A stretch of DNA of 64,000 bases from Candidatus Rifleibacteriota bacterium (lineage in GTDB: Bacteria; Muiribacteriota; Ozemobacteria; Ozemobacterales; Ozemobacteraceae): positions 1 to 64,000 of the forward strand of contig JADFXM010000021.1 of the NCBI GenBank assembly GCA_015233565.1, read 5' to 3'. The notes beneath the pieces are model-generated. The model did not search any database and had not been told where the DNA came from. It saw nothing but the letters and a program-made list of their open reading frames with translations. Both the position numbers and the translations under genes were made by a program. Below, in pieces: positions 26,678-35,095 of this stretch; the stretch's first letter is position 1; every line of letters begins with the position of its first letter.

Positions 26678-26687
26678 TTTTTTTTCC

Positions 26688-27815
26688 TTAAACTCGTCTT
26701 AATGCATTGACTACAGCGTCAGCCATTCCACTCGTTGTAGTATTCCCGCCCATATCATAAGTACGGGCTGTTCCTTCTTTAATTACAAGTGCAACTGCGG
26801 CATAAATTTTCTTTGCCATTTCCTTTTCGCCAAGCCAATCAACCATCATCATGGCCGCAAGAATTGTAGCGAGGGGGTTGACCTTATTCTGGCCAGTATA
26901 CTTCGGTGCCGATCCATGTGTTGGTTCGAAAATCGCATATTTATCACCGATATTTCCGCTGTAGGCAAATCCAAGGCCACCTACAAGTTGGGCGCAAAGA
27001 TCGGAAATGATGTCTCCAAACATATTTTCCGCAACAAGTACGTGGTATTTATCGGGATTCTTCAAAAGCCACATGCACATTGCATCGATATTTCCTTCGC
27101 TCCAGGAGATATCGGGGAATTCAGTCGCAACCTTTTTCATTACTGCGAGCATTAATCCTCCGGTCTCTCTTAAAACGTTGGGCTTCTCTACCAGCGTTAC
27201 AGACGGTTTCTTGTTTGCCCTGGCAAATTCGAAAGCCTTTCGGATGATTCTTTCGCAACCCTGACGAGTCATAATTCGTGTCGACATTGCGACATCCTCG
27301 GCCGGGAATTTATTGAAACGGGCCATCTTTTTATTATTCTTCTCAATAGCCGTTCTTACCTCTTCGGGAATTGGACAGAACTCAACACCAGCATATAAAC
27401 CTTCAGTGTTTTCGCGGTATACGGTGATGTCGATCCCTTCCTTATAATTCAAGGGGTTTGAAGGAAAAGCGCGGCAGGGGCGGACGCATGAGTACAAATC
27501 GAACGTCTGCCTCATAGTAACGATGGGTGAAAAATAAATTAAGCCTTTTCCTTTGAGTTCCGGGGCAAGTTCTTTCTCAGAATCGGTTTTACTTTTCGAT
27601 GTAATTGCTCCAAATAAAGCACAATCGGTTTCTTTCAATACCTTGTGGGTTCGTTCAGGTAGAGGATTTCCCTCTTTGCACCAAAATTCCCAACCTATAT
27701 CGCCATGAACATATTCGGCATCAAAATGAACAGCCTCAAGAATTTTTCGGGAAGCGTTCATAACATCGACACCAACCCCGTCACCGGGGAGCCATGCTAC
27801 TTTAAATTTTGCCAT
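26688..27815 (-). CDS. Isocitrate/homoisocitrate/isopropylmalate dehydrogenase family protein
   Basis: A 375-residue NAD(P)-dependent beta-decarboxylating dehydrogenase. It has the N-terminal WLPGDGVGVDV, the substrate motif RENTEGLYAG, the catalytic Lys in VEKPNVLRETGG, the metal-binding aspartates around AENMFGDIISDL, and EPTHGSAP. The RENTE signature favours isocitrate or homoisocitrate over isopropylmalate (which has R-E-L-T-G-G). In the operon it follows the hydro-lyase subunits by about 120 bp and precedes the aminotransferase. Two readings fit: isocitrate to 2-oxoglutarate to glutamate, or the homocitrate route to 2-aminoadipate. No homocitrate synthase or carrier-protein gene is in this window to decide. 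Confidence 0.9.
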   Translation of the reverse strand: MAKFKVAWLPGDGVGVDVMNASRKILEAVHFDAEYVHGDIGWEFWCKEGNPLPERTHKVLKETDCALFGAITSKSKTDSEKELAPELKGKGLIYFSPIVTMRQTFDLYSCVRPCRAFPSNPLNYKEGIDITVYRENTEGLYAGVEFCPIPEEVRTAIEKNNKKMARFNKFPAEDVAMSTRIMTRQGCERIIRKAFEFARANKKPSVTLVEKPNVLRETGGLMLAVMKKVATEFPDISWSEGNIDAMCMWLLKNPDKYHVLVAENMFGDIISDLCAQLVGGLGFAYSGNIGDKYAIFEPTHGSAPKYTGQNKVNPLATILAAMMMVDWLGEKEMAKKIYAAVALVIKEGTARTYDMGGNTTTSGMADAVVNALRRV

Positions 27816-27934
27816 GTTTCTCTTTAATCCCTTTCATTTCAATATTGTTCATTTCCAGAAAAAATTTACTGTTGAATTATTTTACTTTTTCTAAAAAACC
27901 ATCTGCTCATAACTCAAATTCAAACGCATTGAAA

Positions 27935-28432
27935 CTATTTTTTCATTTCCTTTTGAAGATGTGGAATCAAGCCACCATCGTTCAGAATTCCAAGAATGAA
28001 AGGGGGAAGGGGTTTTGCTGTTGCTTCTTTTCCACGAGTGAGGTTTTTAATTAAACCTTTCTCCGGTTCCACCTCTAATTCATCACCTGCCTCGACAATT
28101 TTTGAGATTTCGGGGCAAATCATAATGGCCAATCCTTGATTAATAGCATTACGATAAAAAATCCTTGCGAAACTTTCAGCTATTACAACGGACACTCCCG
28201 CAGCTTTTAAACAAGTTGCAGCCTGCTCCCGTGATGATCCACAGCCAAAATATTTTCCAGCTACAATCACATCTCCAAAGGCAACTTTCTTGACAAAATC
28301 TTTGTCAAGGTCTTCCATTGCGTGCTTGGCCATTTCACCCGGCTCAAAAATGTTAAGATATTTTCCGGGAAAAATTACGTCTGTATTTACATCATTACCA
28401 TATTTAAAAACTTTTCCTTTAAATATGCTCAT
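27935..28432 (-). CDS. LeuD-type hydro-lyase small subunit (aconitase swivel domain)
   Basis: A 165-residue small subunit of the 3-isopropylmalate dehydratase / homoaconitase / aconitase-like family. It has NTDVIFPGKYLN near the N-terminus and the invariant YFGCGSSREQA (about 62-72) that shapes the substrate pocket, then ESFARIFYRNAINQGLA. Its ATG overlaps the TAA of the large-subunit gene (TAATG), so the two are translationally coupled and should form a heterodimer. Whether the substrate is citrate, homocitrate or isopropylmalate cannot be settled here. The neighbouring RENTE-type dehydrogenase argues against leucine synthesis. Confidence 0.9.
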   Translation of the reverse strand: MSIFKGKVFKYGNDVNTDVIFPGKYLNIFEPGEMAKHAMEDLDKDFVKKVAFGDVIVAGKYFGCGSSREQAATCLKAAGVSVVIAESFARIFYRNAINQGLAIMICPEISKIVEAGDELEVEPEKGLIKNLTRGKEATAKPLPPFILGILNDGGLIPHLQKEMKK

Positions 28433-29685
28433 TATCTGACCTCCGGAGCAGTGATTTTGCCAGCAATCGCGGAACTAGCTACAACTGCAGGAGAAGCGAG
28501 ATAGACTTCCGCTTCAGTTGATCCCATTCTTCCTTTGAAGTTTCGATTGGTGGAAGAGATACATCTTTCACCGGGGGCCAACAAACCTTCGTGAGCACCA
28601 AGGCATGGACCGCATCCAGGGTTAACGATTACTGCTCCAGCATCAATATATGTGCGGAGTATTCCTTTGTCCATCGCTTCGCGGTATACATTCCAGGAAG
28701 CTGGAATTACGATCATTCTCACATCAGGATTAATTTTCCGTCCGGAGAGAATTTTTGCCCCAATTTCCAGGTCTTCTAAGCGACCATTCGTACAGGATCC
28801 AAGGAGAGCCTGATGAATTTGCTTTCCAGCCACTTCATGAATAGGTTTAACGTTGTCAACCTCATGAGGACAAGCGATTTGTGGAACAAGGGAGCCCAAG
28901 TCAACTTCAAGCGTCTGCCAATAATGGGCATCCGAATCAGCGGTAATAACCTCAAACGGTTTTGGAGTAACGCTTTTGACGAAGTCAGTGGTCTTTTTAT
29001 CAGGTGCCACCATCGCAGCTTTTGCTCCCATTTCCATGGATAGGTTAGTCAAAACCATTCTCGAGGAAATGGACATCTCAGAAATGGCTTCACCATAGAA
29101 CTCAACTGATTTGTAATCAGCCCCATCAGCTCTGAGTTTTCCGATGATGAAAAGAATCAAATCTTTTGCGTAAACACCAGGCTTAAAATGACCTTTTGTT
29201 ACGACTTTAAGAGATTCGGGAACCATCATCCAGAGTTTACCCGTAGCCCAAACTGCGGCCATTTCAGTAGCGCCGATGCCAGTACTGAATGTCCCGAATG
29301 AACCATGAGTGGTAGTATGGGAGTCTGTTCCAACAAGTACTTCACCAGGGCGACAGAACCCCTTTTCAGGAAGGACTTGATGGCAAATTCCCACATTAAT
29401 ATCAAAAAAGTTTTTTATTCCACTTGCTTTTACAAACTCACGTACCGCTTTGTGTCCCTCAGCGGTTTTGGATGATTCAGCGGGAACACGATGGTCAAAA
29501 ATTATTACTATCCTATCCGGATCATACAATTTGGAAACGCCAATTGATTTGTAAACCTTTGAGACAAGTCCTGCATTTTCATGGGACATTGCTACGTGAG
29601 GGTAAACGTCTAGAAGGTCTCCGGGGGATACGTCTTTGGTTTTGGCGGCCTTTGCCAGGATTTTTTCCGCCATTGTTTTTCCCAT
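28432..29685 (-). CDS. LeuC-type hydro-lyase large subunit ([4Fe-4S])
   Basis: A 417-residue large subunit with the size typical of archaeal-style LeuC/HacA proteins. It shows VGTDSHTTTHGSFG, the cluster-ligand cysteines in GSCTNGR and NPGCGPCLGAH (C-x2-C), and SSTNRNFKGRMGS. It stereospecifically moves a hydroxyl group by dehydration and rehydration through an iron-sulfur cluster. ATG 29685 is preceded by AGGAGAAATAAA on the minus strand. It is the first gene of a four-gene operon (large subunit, small subunit, dehydrogenase, aminotransferase). Confidence 0.92.
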   Translation of the reverse strand: MGKTMAEKILAKAAKTKDVSPGDLLDVYPHVAMSHENAGLVSKVYKSIGVSKLYDPDRIVIIFDHRVPAESSKTAEGHKAVREFVKASGIKNFFDINVGICHQVLPEKGFCRPGEVLVGTDSHTTTHGSFGTFSTGIGATEMAAVWATGKLWMMVPESLKVVTKGHFKPGVYAKDLILFIIGKLRADGADYKSVEFYGEAISEMSISSRMVLTNLSMEMGAKAAMVAPDKKTTDFVKSVTPKPFEVITADSDAHYWQTLEVDLGSLVPQIACPHEVDNVKPIHEVAGKQIHQALLGSCTNGRLEDLEIGAKILSGRKINPDVRMIVIPASWNVYREAMDKGILRTYIDAGAVIVNPGCGPCLGAHEGLLAPGERCISSTNRNFKGRMGSTEAEVYLASPAVVASSAIAGKITAPEVR

Positions 29686-29929
29686 TTTATTTCTCCTGAT
29701 GATAGATATTTCTTCGAAATACCAACACTCAACTAAATTTTCGTGGAATTCATTTACTCAGGAATTTACTTTGTAAGTGACCTGAAAAGGACTCAATAAA
29801 AACTTCAAATCGGAAGGTTTCCCAAATTACCTTTTAAAGGCAACTCCGCGAACTTCACGAATGTTTTTCAAGTAAATTCCCCTGTGCGCAACTTCCAAAA
29901 AAAGATACAAAAGCCAAAATAATTGAAAA

Positions 29930-30463
29930 TTACGGTTTTACCGGCTCAAAGGTGGTGAAATCGGCATGGTGAAGAAGAATCCCTTCGGTGGTTCGCTTTC
30001 CATGATCACCTTCGTGGCTGTGGTTTGCAATTATATGACTTATTGAATCTGGTAAGCCCGCTAGAGTAGCTATCTGAACGCCGCTAAATGGGTGACGGAG
30101 TAATTTTCCGGATTCGCTCTTCCCATAGCCTTTTCCATCTCGCTTGTATTCCAACAATTTTCCAACATCATGCAGAATCCCACCCGAAATCAAAATATCA
30201 CGATCAATGGGTAAACGATCTTTGAAAATTGGAGTCATTGCATCAGCCATTCCGATACAAATTCGAGTTACTGCACGAGTATGTTCAAGAAAAGAAATAG
30301 TGGTGTCTTTTATCAGAAGGGTGAATGGAATTTTTGAAAGGTCTTCCGCTTTCCACCCGCCTTTTTCCATAGCCAACATAAAAGCCGCAACAGTTTTCTC
30401 CCTAAGTTCAGGGTTTTTAATTTCCTGAAATTCTGGAATCAATTTTAGCAATTCTTCTTTCAT
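29930..30463 (-). CDS. HD-domain phosphohydrolase
   Basis: The open frame extends upstream to 30637, but the natural start is ATG 30463, preceded by AGGGAAGGGAAG, giving 177 residues. HD-superfamily metal ligands are visible: His in EHTRAVTR, the HD doublet in GGILHDVGKLLEY, His in LLRHPFSG, and NHSHEG with an Asp in HHADF near the C-terminus. Such proteins hydrolyse phosphomonoesters or phosphodiesters of nucleotides; the substrate is not evident. It is preceded by a small membrane-protein gene on the same strand, 61 bp away. Confidence 0.85.
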   Translation of the reverse strand: MKEELLKLIPEFQEIKNPELREKTVAAFMLAMEKGGWKAEDLSKIPFTLLIKDTTISFLEHTRAVTRICIGMADAMTPIFKDRLPIDRDILISGGILHDVGKLLEYKRDGKGYGKSESGKLLRHPFSGVQIATLAGLPDSISHIIANHSHEGDHGKRTTEGILLHHADFTTFEPVKP

Positions 30464-30524
30464 TAAACTTCCCTTCCCTCTATTAACAATGTATTTTTTT
30501 TCGAATGAAAGCCGATGGGTTTCC

Positions 30525-30824
30525 CTACCAGCCAAGAATACTTGAAAACCACGAGCCACCACCATATTTATTATAGAGCTGAGGATCAGGAGCACCGGAT
30601 AATTCCCAGTATACAATATAGTAAATAAACGCCCCAATGATGGCTATTTCCAGTAAAAACAGCCATGGGAATTGACGACGTTTTTTATCCCACCAATCCC
30701 AGAAGAAGTTAAAAAAGTCAAAAATCGATAACATCACTCTTACAACAGTGTAAGAGATGAGAAAAACGCCGGTTAAATAAAATGGAATAATATAATAATA
30801 TAACATTGGTCGCCATGATATCAT
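30525..30824 (-). CDS. Small membrane protein of unknown function
   Basis: A protein of up to 99 residues with two hydrophobic segments (about 8-38 and 53-72) separated by a charged Trp-rich loop (DWWDKKRRQFPW) and a polar C-terminus. No family is recognised. No strong ribosome site precedes the ATG at 30824, and an internal ATG at 30806 is an alternative start. It probably shares a transcript with the HD-domain gene. Confidence 0.6.
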   Translation of the reverse strand: MISWRPMLYYYIIPFYLTGVFLISYTVVRVMLSIFDFFNFFWDWWDKKRRQFPWLFLLEIAIIGAFIYYIVYWELSGAPDPQLYNKYGGGSWFSSILGW

Positions 30825-31130
30825 ATAGCAGTCATTCAGGTGAAGCCTTTTTTTGAAAACATTTCAAGGAAAATGAATTTCTCAAGTCAAAAGCGGTTTT
30901 TTCCAAAATTTTTGGAGGAAATTCGTTTTTTTTAGACCATCAACGTCCGCAAGATCTTGACTATTTCGCAATCAGCAGAATTTTGAAACAGCAAAGTCTT
31001 GATTTTTAACAAGTTTTTCCTGGAAAAAAAAATTGGTTTAAAAAAATTAAAAGATAGGATAGAATATAAAATTTTTTAAGAACGAGAAAATCAAAAAGTT
31101 CGGCAAAAAATTTTTAGTAGGAGAAAAACT
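30825..31130. other. AT-rich intergenic region with promoter-like sequence
   Basis: About 300 bases, strongly AT-rich, separating a leftward pair from rightward lipoprotein genes. TTGACT near 30957 and a TAGAATATAAA stretch near 31060 look promoter-like but are not at standard spacing from each other. No gene is seen. Confidence 0.4.
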
Positions 31131-31346
31131 TTGAAAAAGAATTTAACCACAAAAACAATTGGTTTGGCACTTGGCCTTATGATGAGCCTGAGCCTTATTG
31201 GATGCGGAAGCCAACCCGCCGCGAAGGAAGCTCCAAAAGCTGAAGTCGCTAAGCCAGCCCCTACCGCCCCCGCTGCACCTACCGCAAAAGCTAATCCAAC
31301 CGCAGCTCCCAGTTCTTCAGCTACAACAACCGGAGACAAGAAATGA
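31131..31346 (+). CDS. Small Ala/Pro/Lys-rich lipoprotein A
   Basis: A 71-residue lipoprotein starting with TTG (31131), with AGGAG 8 bases upstream. The signal peptide runs to lipobox S-L-I-G-C at about residue 24. The mature part is low-complexity A/P/K/T-rich and unstructured (A-K-P-A-P-T-A-P-A-A-P-T). Its stop codon overlaps the ATG of a second, similar lipoprotein. It resembles spacer-type or wall-spanning lipoproteins; there is no recognisable domain. Confidence 0.75.
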   Translation: MKKNLTTKTIGLALGLMMSLSLIGCGSQPAAKEAPKAEVAKPAPTAPAAPTAKANPTAAPSSSATTTGDKK

Positions 31347-31519
31347 ATTTGAAAAAATCATTTTGCATTACTCTTGGACTTCTGGTCGGTCTCAGTTTGG
31401 TTGGATGTGGAAACGAACCAGCTCCAAAAGATGCTACCCCAAAAGCTGAAGTCACTAAACCAGCAGCTGCAACCACTAACACTGCAGCACCTGCCGTGGC
31501 TTCAGAAACCAAAAAATAA
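31343..31519 (+). CDS. Small lipoprotein B, tandem paralogue of A
   Basis: A 58-residue lipoprotein, ATG 31343 overlapping the previous TGA (ATGA). The signal peptide MNLKKSFCITLGLLVGL leads to lipobox S-L-V-G-C. The mature part G-N-E-P-A-P-K-D-A and E-V-T-K-P-A-A-A matches the composition and the P-K-A-E-V-(A/T)-K-P-A motif of lipoprotein A, showing a tandem duplication. The ATGA overlap and the complete lipobox make it convincing despite its size. Confidence 0.75.
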   Translation: MNLKKSFCITLGLLVGLSLVGCGNEPAPKDATPKAEVTKPAAATTNTAAPAVASETKK

Positions 31520-31537
31520 AAATCGTCTGACAGGAAT

Positions 31538-31633
31538 TTCGTATCTGCCCCTTTTTAAGAAACGTTCAACAACAAACAAACCGTTTCTGATTGGTTAAAC
31601 TCAATTAACCGCTTATTCATGGGCAGATACGAA
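31538..31633. ncRNA. Structured 96-base element: perfect 13-bp outer stem with two inner hairpins
   Basis: TTCGTATCTGCCC (31538-31550) is perfectly complementary to 31621-31633. Inside are AGAAACG/CGTTTCT (31558-31564 with 31582-31588) and GGTTAA/TTAACC (31593-31598 with 31605-31610), giving a three-way-junction fold. It lies 18 bases after lipoprotein B. It could be a small RNA, a 3' UTR structure or a miniature transposon. I see no clear target duplication, so I favour an RNA structure. Confidence 0.5.
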
Positions 31634-32300
31634 GATTTTTAAAAAAGTCTTGAAGCTTGAGAGGCAAAAGAGGCTGATTAACATTGCTGTTTCCCTAAAT
31701 GAAACCCCCTAATGTCATGCTTTATATTGCCAATGTTTTTTGTCGGAATCCAATGTTGAGCCAGTTCAAACATTTGGGTTGAATGATATAAGCCAAAATT
31801 CTCAAGCAAGAAGCTTTACGTTTCTTTACCTTGTATATGTTTTTTTAGAAATGTTATACTAAAAAAAAGATAATTGGGGAAAACTGCTTTTAATGATTGG
31901 GAAACTTTAGGCCGAGTTTTATAGTTTTTTATTATTAATGTTATTTCAATACTTCGAAAACAGCGTTTTCATAATGAGCGCAAGCTCGTCGAATTTGTAC
32001 AAGACCTGACAACCAAGTCAGCTTTTGCGTGTAACTTGTATCCGGAATATTGAAGTGATATTGGGTTTGTGTTATTGCCACAATGTAGGAATTTTCAGGG
32101 AAAGAAGCAGCCCGGGAGGAGCAATTTTTCACACCAAGAAAAGATGAAATTGCTTCCCTTTCTCTCGCTTTAATGTTTCTTTGAGTTTAGCAATGGCATT
32201 TCCAACTAATAATGTGGTTGTAACAATGAGTGGTTTTTGAGCAGGTACTATTTCCACTGATTAACTTTTTTTGATTTATCACTTAACCAGGAGGAAAGCC
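31634..32300. other. Long AT-rich intergenic region
   Basis: About 670 bases between the tiny lipoproteins and a FecR lipoprotein. It is AT-rich, with no convincing gene on either strand; the minus-strand frame 31941-32132 has no ribosome site or family resemblance. An AGGAGGAAAG ribosome site at the end belongs to the next gene. Confidence 0.5.
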
Positions 32301-32966
32301 ATGTTTTTGAGATTCCGTTTTTTTTCCGTTGGACTTGTTTTTTTTTTGATGTTTTTAGTTACTGACTTCACCGGATGCTCTTCCGCTCAAAACTCAAAAT
32401 CCATCCCCCCCGGAAAAACCGAAAAAGTCTTTGTAGTGGATTCTACTCCCAAAGCCCTTGCAGAGATAACTCGAGCACAGGAAAAATATAAAATAGAACT
32501 CGAAAAGAGTTTCATCATTTTTGCAAATGATGAAATGTTGAATGTTTCAACCGAAACGGTAAAATTAGTCGGAGTAGTTGACTCCTATACTTTCTATTTG
32601 AAACCAGAAGCCAATGTAGCTTTTGGCGAACAAACTTTGGCAATTATAAAAGGAAGCACCCGTCTTGAATTTCGTAAAGTTAAAGATTGCTACAAAGTAA
32701 AAATCCCCGGCGCAATTTTGGCAATAAGGGGAACCACGTTAGAAGTAAAGGTAAATCCCGATAATAGCTCGGAAGTTTCTCTCCTTGAAGGAAAAATTGA
32801 AATCACCAGAGATTCAAAAACTGATTCCCTCAAAGAGGGTGAAAAGGCTCTTTTGGGGCCTGAAGGGGCCAGCATTAAAATTGTCCCGATTTCTCCTTCT
32901 GATACCCCTGATTTTATAAATAATAATTCTCCGGAACAATTAAAAAAGAGCATTCAAAAGTTTTAG
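32301..32966 (+). CDS. FecR-domain lipoprotein
   Basis: A 221-residue protein starting at ATG 32301 behind a strong AGGAGGAAAG site; the frame upstream to 32271 is not used. The signal peptide ends at lipobox D-F-T-G-C. The mature part carries a FecR-like beta domain, with G-S-T-R-L-E-F-R, KIPGAILAIRGTTLEVKV and LLEGKIEI as typical strands. FecR domains in lipoproteins are thought to sense or scaffold in the periplasm. It is 12 bp upstream of three pseudopilin-like genes and probably in their operon. Confidence 0.85.
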   Translation: MFLRFRFFSVGLVFFLMFLVTDFTGCSSAQNSKSIPPGKTEKVFVVDSTPKALAEITRAQEKYKIELEKSFIIFANDEMLNVSTETVKLVGVVDSYTFYLKPEANVAFGEQTLAIIKGSTRLEFRKVKDCYKVKIPGAILAIRGTTLEVKVNPDNSSEVSLLEGKIEITRDSKTDSLKEGEKALLGPEGASIKIVPISPSDTPDFINNNSPEQLKKSIQKF

Positions 32967-32978
32967 AGAACTTCAGTA

Positions 32979-33521
32979 ATGCAATATTTTCGGAAGAAGC
33001 CGAACTTTTTTCAAAGACTAATGTCCGGTTTTACATTGGTTGAACTCATCATAGCCCTGGGAATTCTTTCGATGAGTATTTCCTTGGCTGTTGTCTGCTT
33101 CCGAAACGCCAGAGCTACAAGCAATCAACTCACCTCTGCCTTTAGTTTTCACATGTCTGTCCGGGAAGCAACCGAAAAACTCATGGATTTTTTAGTTGAT
33201 GGAACGGAAGTGGTAAAACCCCTTCCCGGCGGCACTCTTTCTTTCTTTGTTTATAAAGACATCGTCAATAATATCCGGGTTTTGCATCTTGAAAAATCTC
33301 CCTCGAAACCCAATGGACCATTTAATTTAGTTTGTCAGATTGACGACTTTAACGGACCAACTCAAAAAATCAGTTTGATTGAAAATGTCAAGGAAATTTT
33401 TTTTACATCGATCACTCCGGGATTAGTGATTGTCCATTTCACAATGGTACAATCTAACGGAAAGGAGCTTGCATCGATGTTTGAGATTTCACTTAAAAAC
33501 ATCGGCTCAATTGACAGCTGA
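32979..33521 (+). CDS. Prepilin-like protein (minor pseudopilin type)
   Basis: A 180-residue protein with a class III signal: cleavage after G17 in LMSG/FTLVELIIALGIL, with Glu at mature position 5, then a hydrophobic helix. This is the N-terminal methylation motif of type IV pilins and type II secretion pseudopilins. The globular part is not recognised. It lies between a FecR lipoprotein and a second prepilin-like gene 4 bp downstream. The group resembles minor-pseudopilin H/I-J-K sets. No assembly ATPase, platform protein or peptidase is in the window, so they must be encoded elsewhere. Confidence 0.82.
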   Translation: MQYFRKKPNFFQRLMSGFTLVELIIALGILSMSISLAVVCFRNARATSNQLTSAFSFHMSVREATEKLMDFLVDGTEVVKPLPGGTLSFFVYKDIVNNIRVLHLEKSPSKPNGPFNLVCQIDDFNGPTQKISLIENVKEIFFTSITPGLVIVHFTMVQSNGKELASMFEISLKNIGSIDS

Positions 33522-33525
33522 TACC

Positions 33526-34923
33526 ATGATCGATCAAACTCAAAAGTCAGCTTTTTCATTTAGACATCATAAAATCAGGGGAATTACCCTCCTTGAAATC
33601 ATGATTTCTTTAGCAGTTTTTGCAGTTATTTGTGTAGTTTTCTTTCGACTTCTGGGTGGAGGAAGGCAAAAACTTGAGCTTTCAAGCAATTTTTTCTCTT
33701 CGATTTATATTTCATCTAAAGTGGTTGCTGATGCCCTGGAAGAAGGAAGAATAAACAGCTCTTTTCTTGAATTTTTATCCGATCACCCCGAAATGACCAA
33801 TGAAAATAGTGTGGTCAATGCTGATTCCCCCTTCTTCAGGCAGTTTGAAGATCGCGGCCCACCCTTTGGCAGTTTTCAGCCCGATACCGATTACGGAATT
33901 ATCAAACAGGATGGAACACTTTTTGAACAATTTGAAAATTTCCGGGTGAAACTATCTGCACAACGCCTTGAGCATTCATCCAGTGCCGGTTATGAAAAAC
34001 ACCTTGCAAACACCAAAATTGAAACTTTTTGGACTGAAAAAGATGGACACAAGCGGTCTTTTATCGTTAATATGTGCATTCCTAGCCCATCAGGCCCGCT
34101 TCCACCAGAAGGAATTTCAATTGATGATGCATTAATCCTTAGCAGGGCAAGAGAATATATATTTCCACTCCTGTCAGGAAAAACACTCGACCAGGCCATT
34201 TCAGAAACCGGATGCGATCGCGAAACCGCAATCTGCATTGCAAAAATTGGAATCATCCTGGATGACCTCCAAGCCGCTTTAGCATCTGAAACCGATGAAT
34301 TACATCGAAAAGCTCAATTACGCCAACCACTCTTAAAATCTTTTTCCAATGAATTGCTGGAAATTCAAATTAAAATCGCCCGTGAAACGGAAACAACCTC
34401 AAGTCTCATATATAACGTCCTGCTTGAAATTGCACCCCTTGTAAAAAAAATTACCATGGGAAGCCCTACAAAAGTGGCAAATATTCCAAGTGGATCACTT
34501 GATCGCGCTTTTAACACTTTTATTACCACCAGCGAACAAATAGTACCATGGGCAAACAGCACTATTGACGCTTATAAATGGCTTTTGAACCCTGGGTTTG
34601 ACACATTCGAATCAATTCGCCGGAAGGATTTTATCAGAATCAAATATCATGAAGGAATGCGCCTTTTGACCGCCCTTGATGTAATGACTAAAAATCAGAT
34701 GTTGAACTTCCTTTCTGAGCAGAAAAAAAGCGTTGAGGGAAAAAATCTGTTTTTGGAGCGCTCTTTCACCTGGGAAGAAAACGCCTGGAGAGATGATGAT
34801 TCCCTTAAAAGAGTTTTTCCCAACCTATTCTTTATTAGAGAGCAGATCAAAAATTCCATTTTTTACAGTTCTCAGGAGGCATCAAAATTCCTCAAGACAA
34901 TTCCAACAAGCTCCACTCCGTGA
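33526..34923 (+). CDS. Prepilin-like protein with large C-terminal region (J-type position)
   Basis: A 465-residue protein. I start it at ATG 33526, just 4 bases after the previous stop; the frame is open upstream but overlaps the preceding gene. The class III signal is KIRG/ITLLEIMISLAVFAVI, with cleavage after G19 and Glu5 present. The long C-terminal part is mostly alpha-helical by eye (many E/K/L heptad-like stretches) and far larger than ordinary pseudopilin J proteins. No family is recognised for it. It is the middle gene of the three-gene pilin-like set. Confidence 0.8.
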   Translation: MIDQTQKSAFSFRHHKIRGITLLEIMISLAVFAVICVVFFRLLGGGRQKLELSSNFFSSIYISSKVVADALEEGRINSSFLEFLSDHPEMTNENSVVNADSPFFRQFEDRGPPFGSFQPDTDYGIIKQDGTLFEQFENFRVKLSAQRLEHSSSAGYEKHLANTKIETFWTEKDGHKRSFIVNMCIPSPSGPLPPEGISIDDALILSRAREYIFPLLSGKTLDQAISETGCDRETAICIAKIGIILDDLQAALASETDELHRKAQLRQPLLKSFSNELLEIQIKIARETETTSSLIYNVLLEIAPLVKKITMGSPTKVANIPSGSLDRAFNTFITTSEQIVPWANSTIDAYKWLLNPGFDTFESIRRKDFIRIKYHEGMRLLTALDVMTKNQMLNFLSEQKKSVEGKNLFLERSFTWEENAWRDDDSLKRVFPNLFFIREQIKNSIFYSSQEASKFLKTIPTSSTP

Positions 34924-35095
34924 AGTTATCTTCGACGAAATTTCAACAATTTCTGGAATTTTTTTTTCCGAAAGCATCTGGAACCCTCGAATTCCCCTGT
35001 AAAAAATTAGCCTCATGTTCACTTTTTGAAAATTATTCAAAATGCTCCCCTAAAATATTCCGAACTCAATTTAGAAAGAAAAAGAGGAAAGCTGT

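Noticed and set aside
31941..32132. Minus-strand 63-codon frame
   Set aside because: No ribosome site, no recognisable motif, and situated in AT-rich intergenic DNA.
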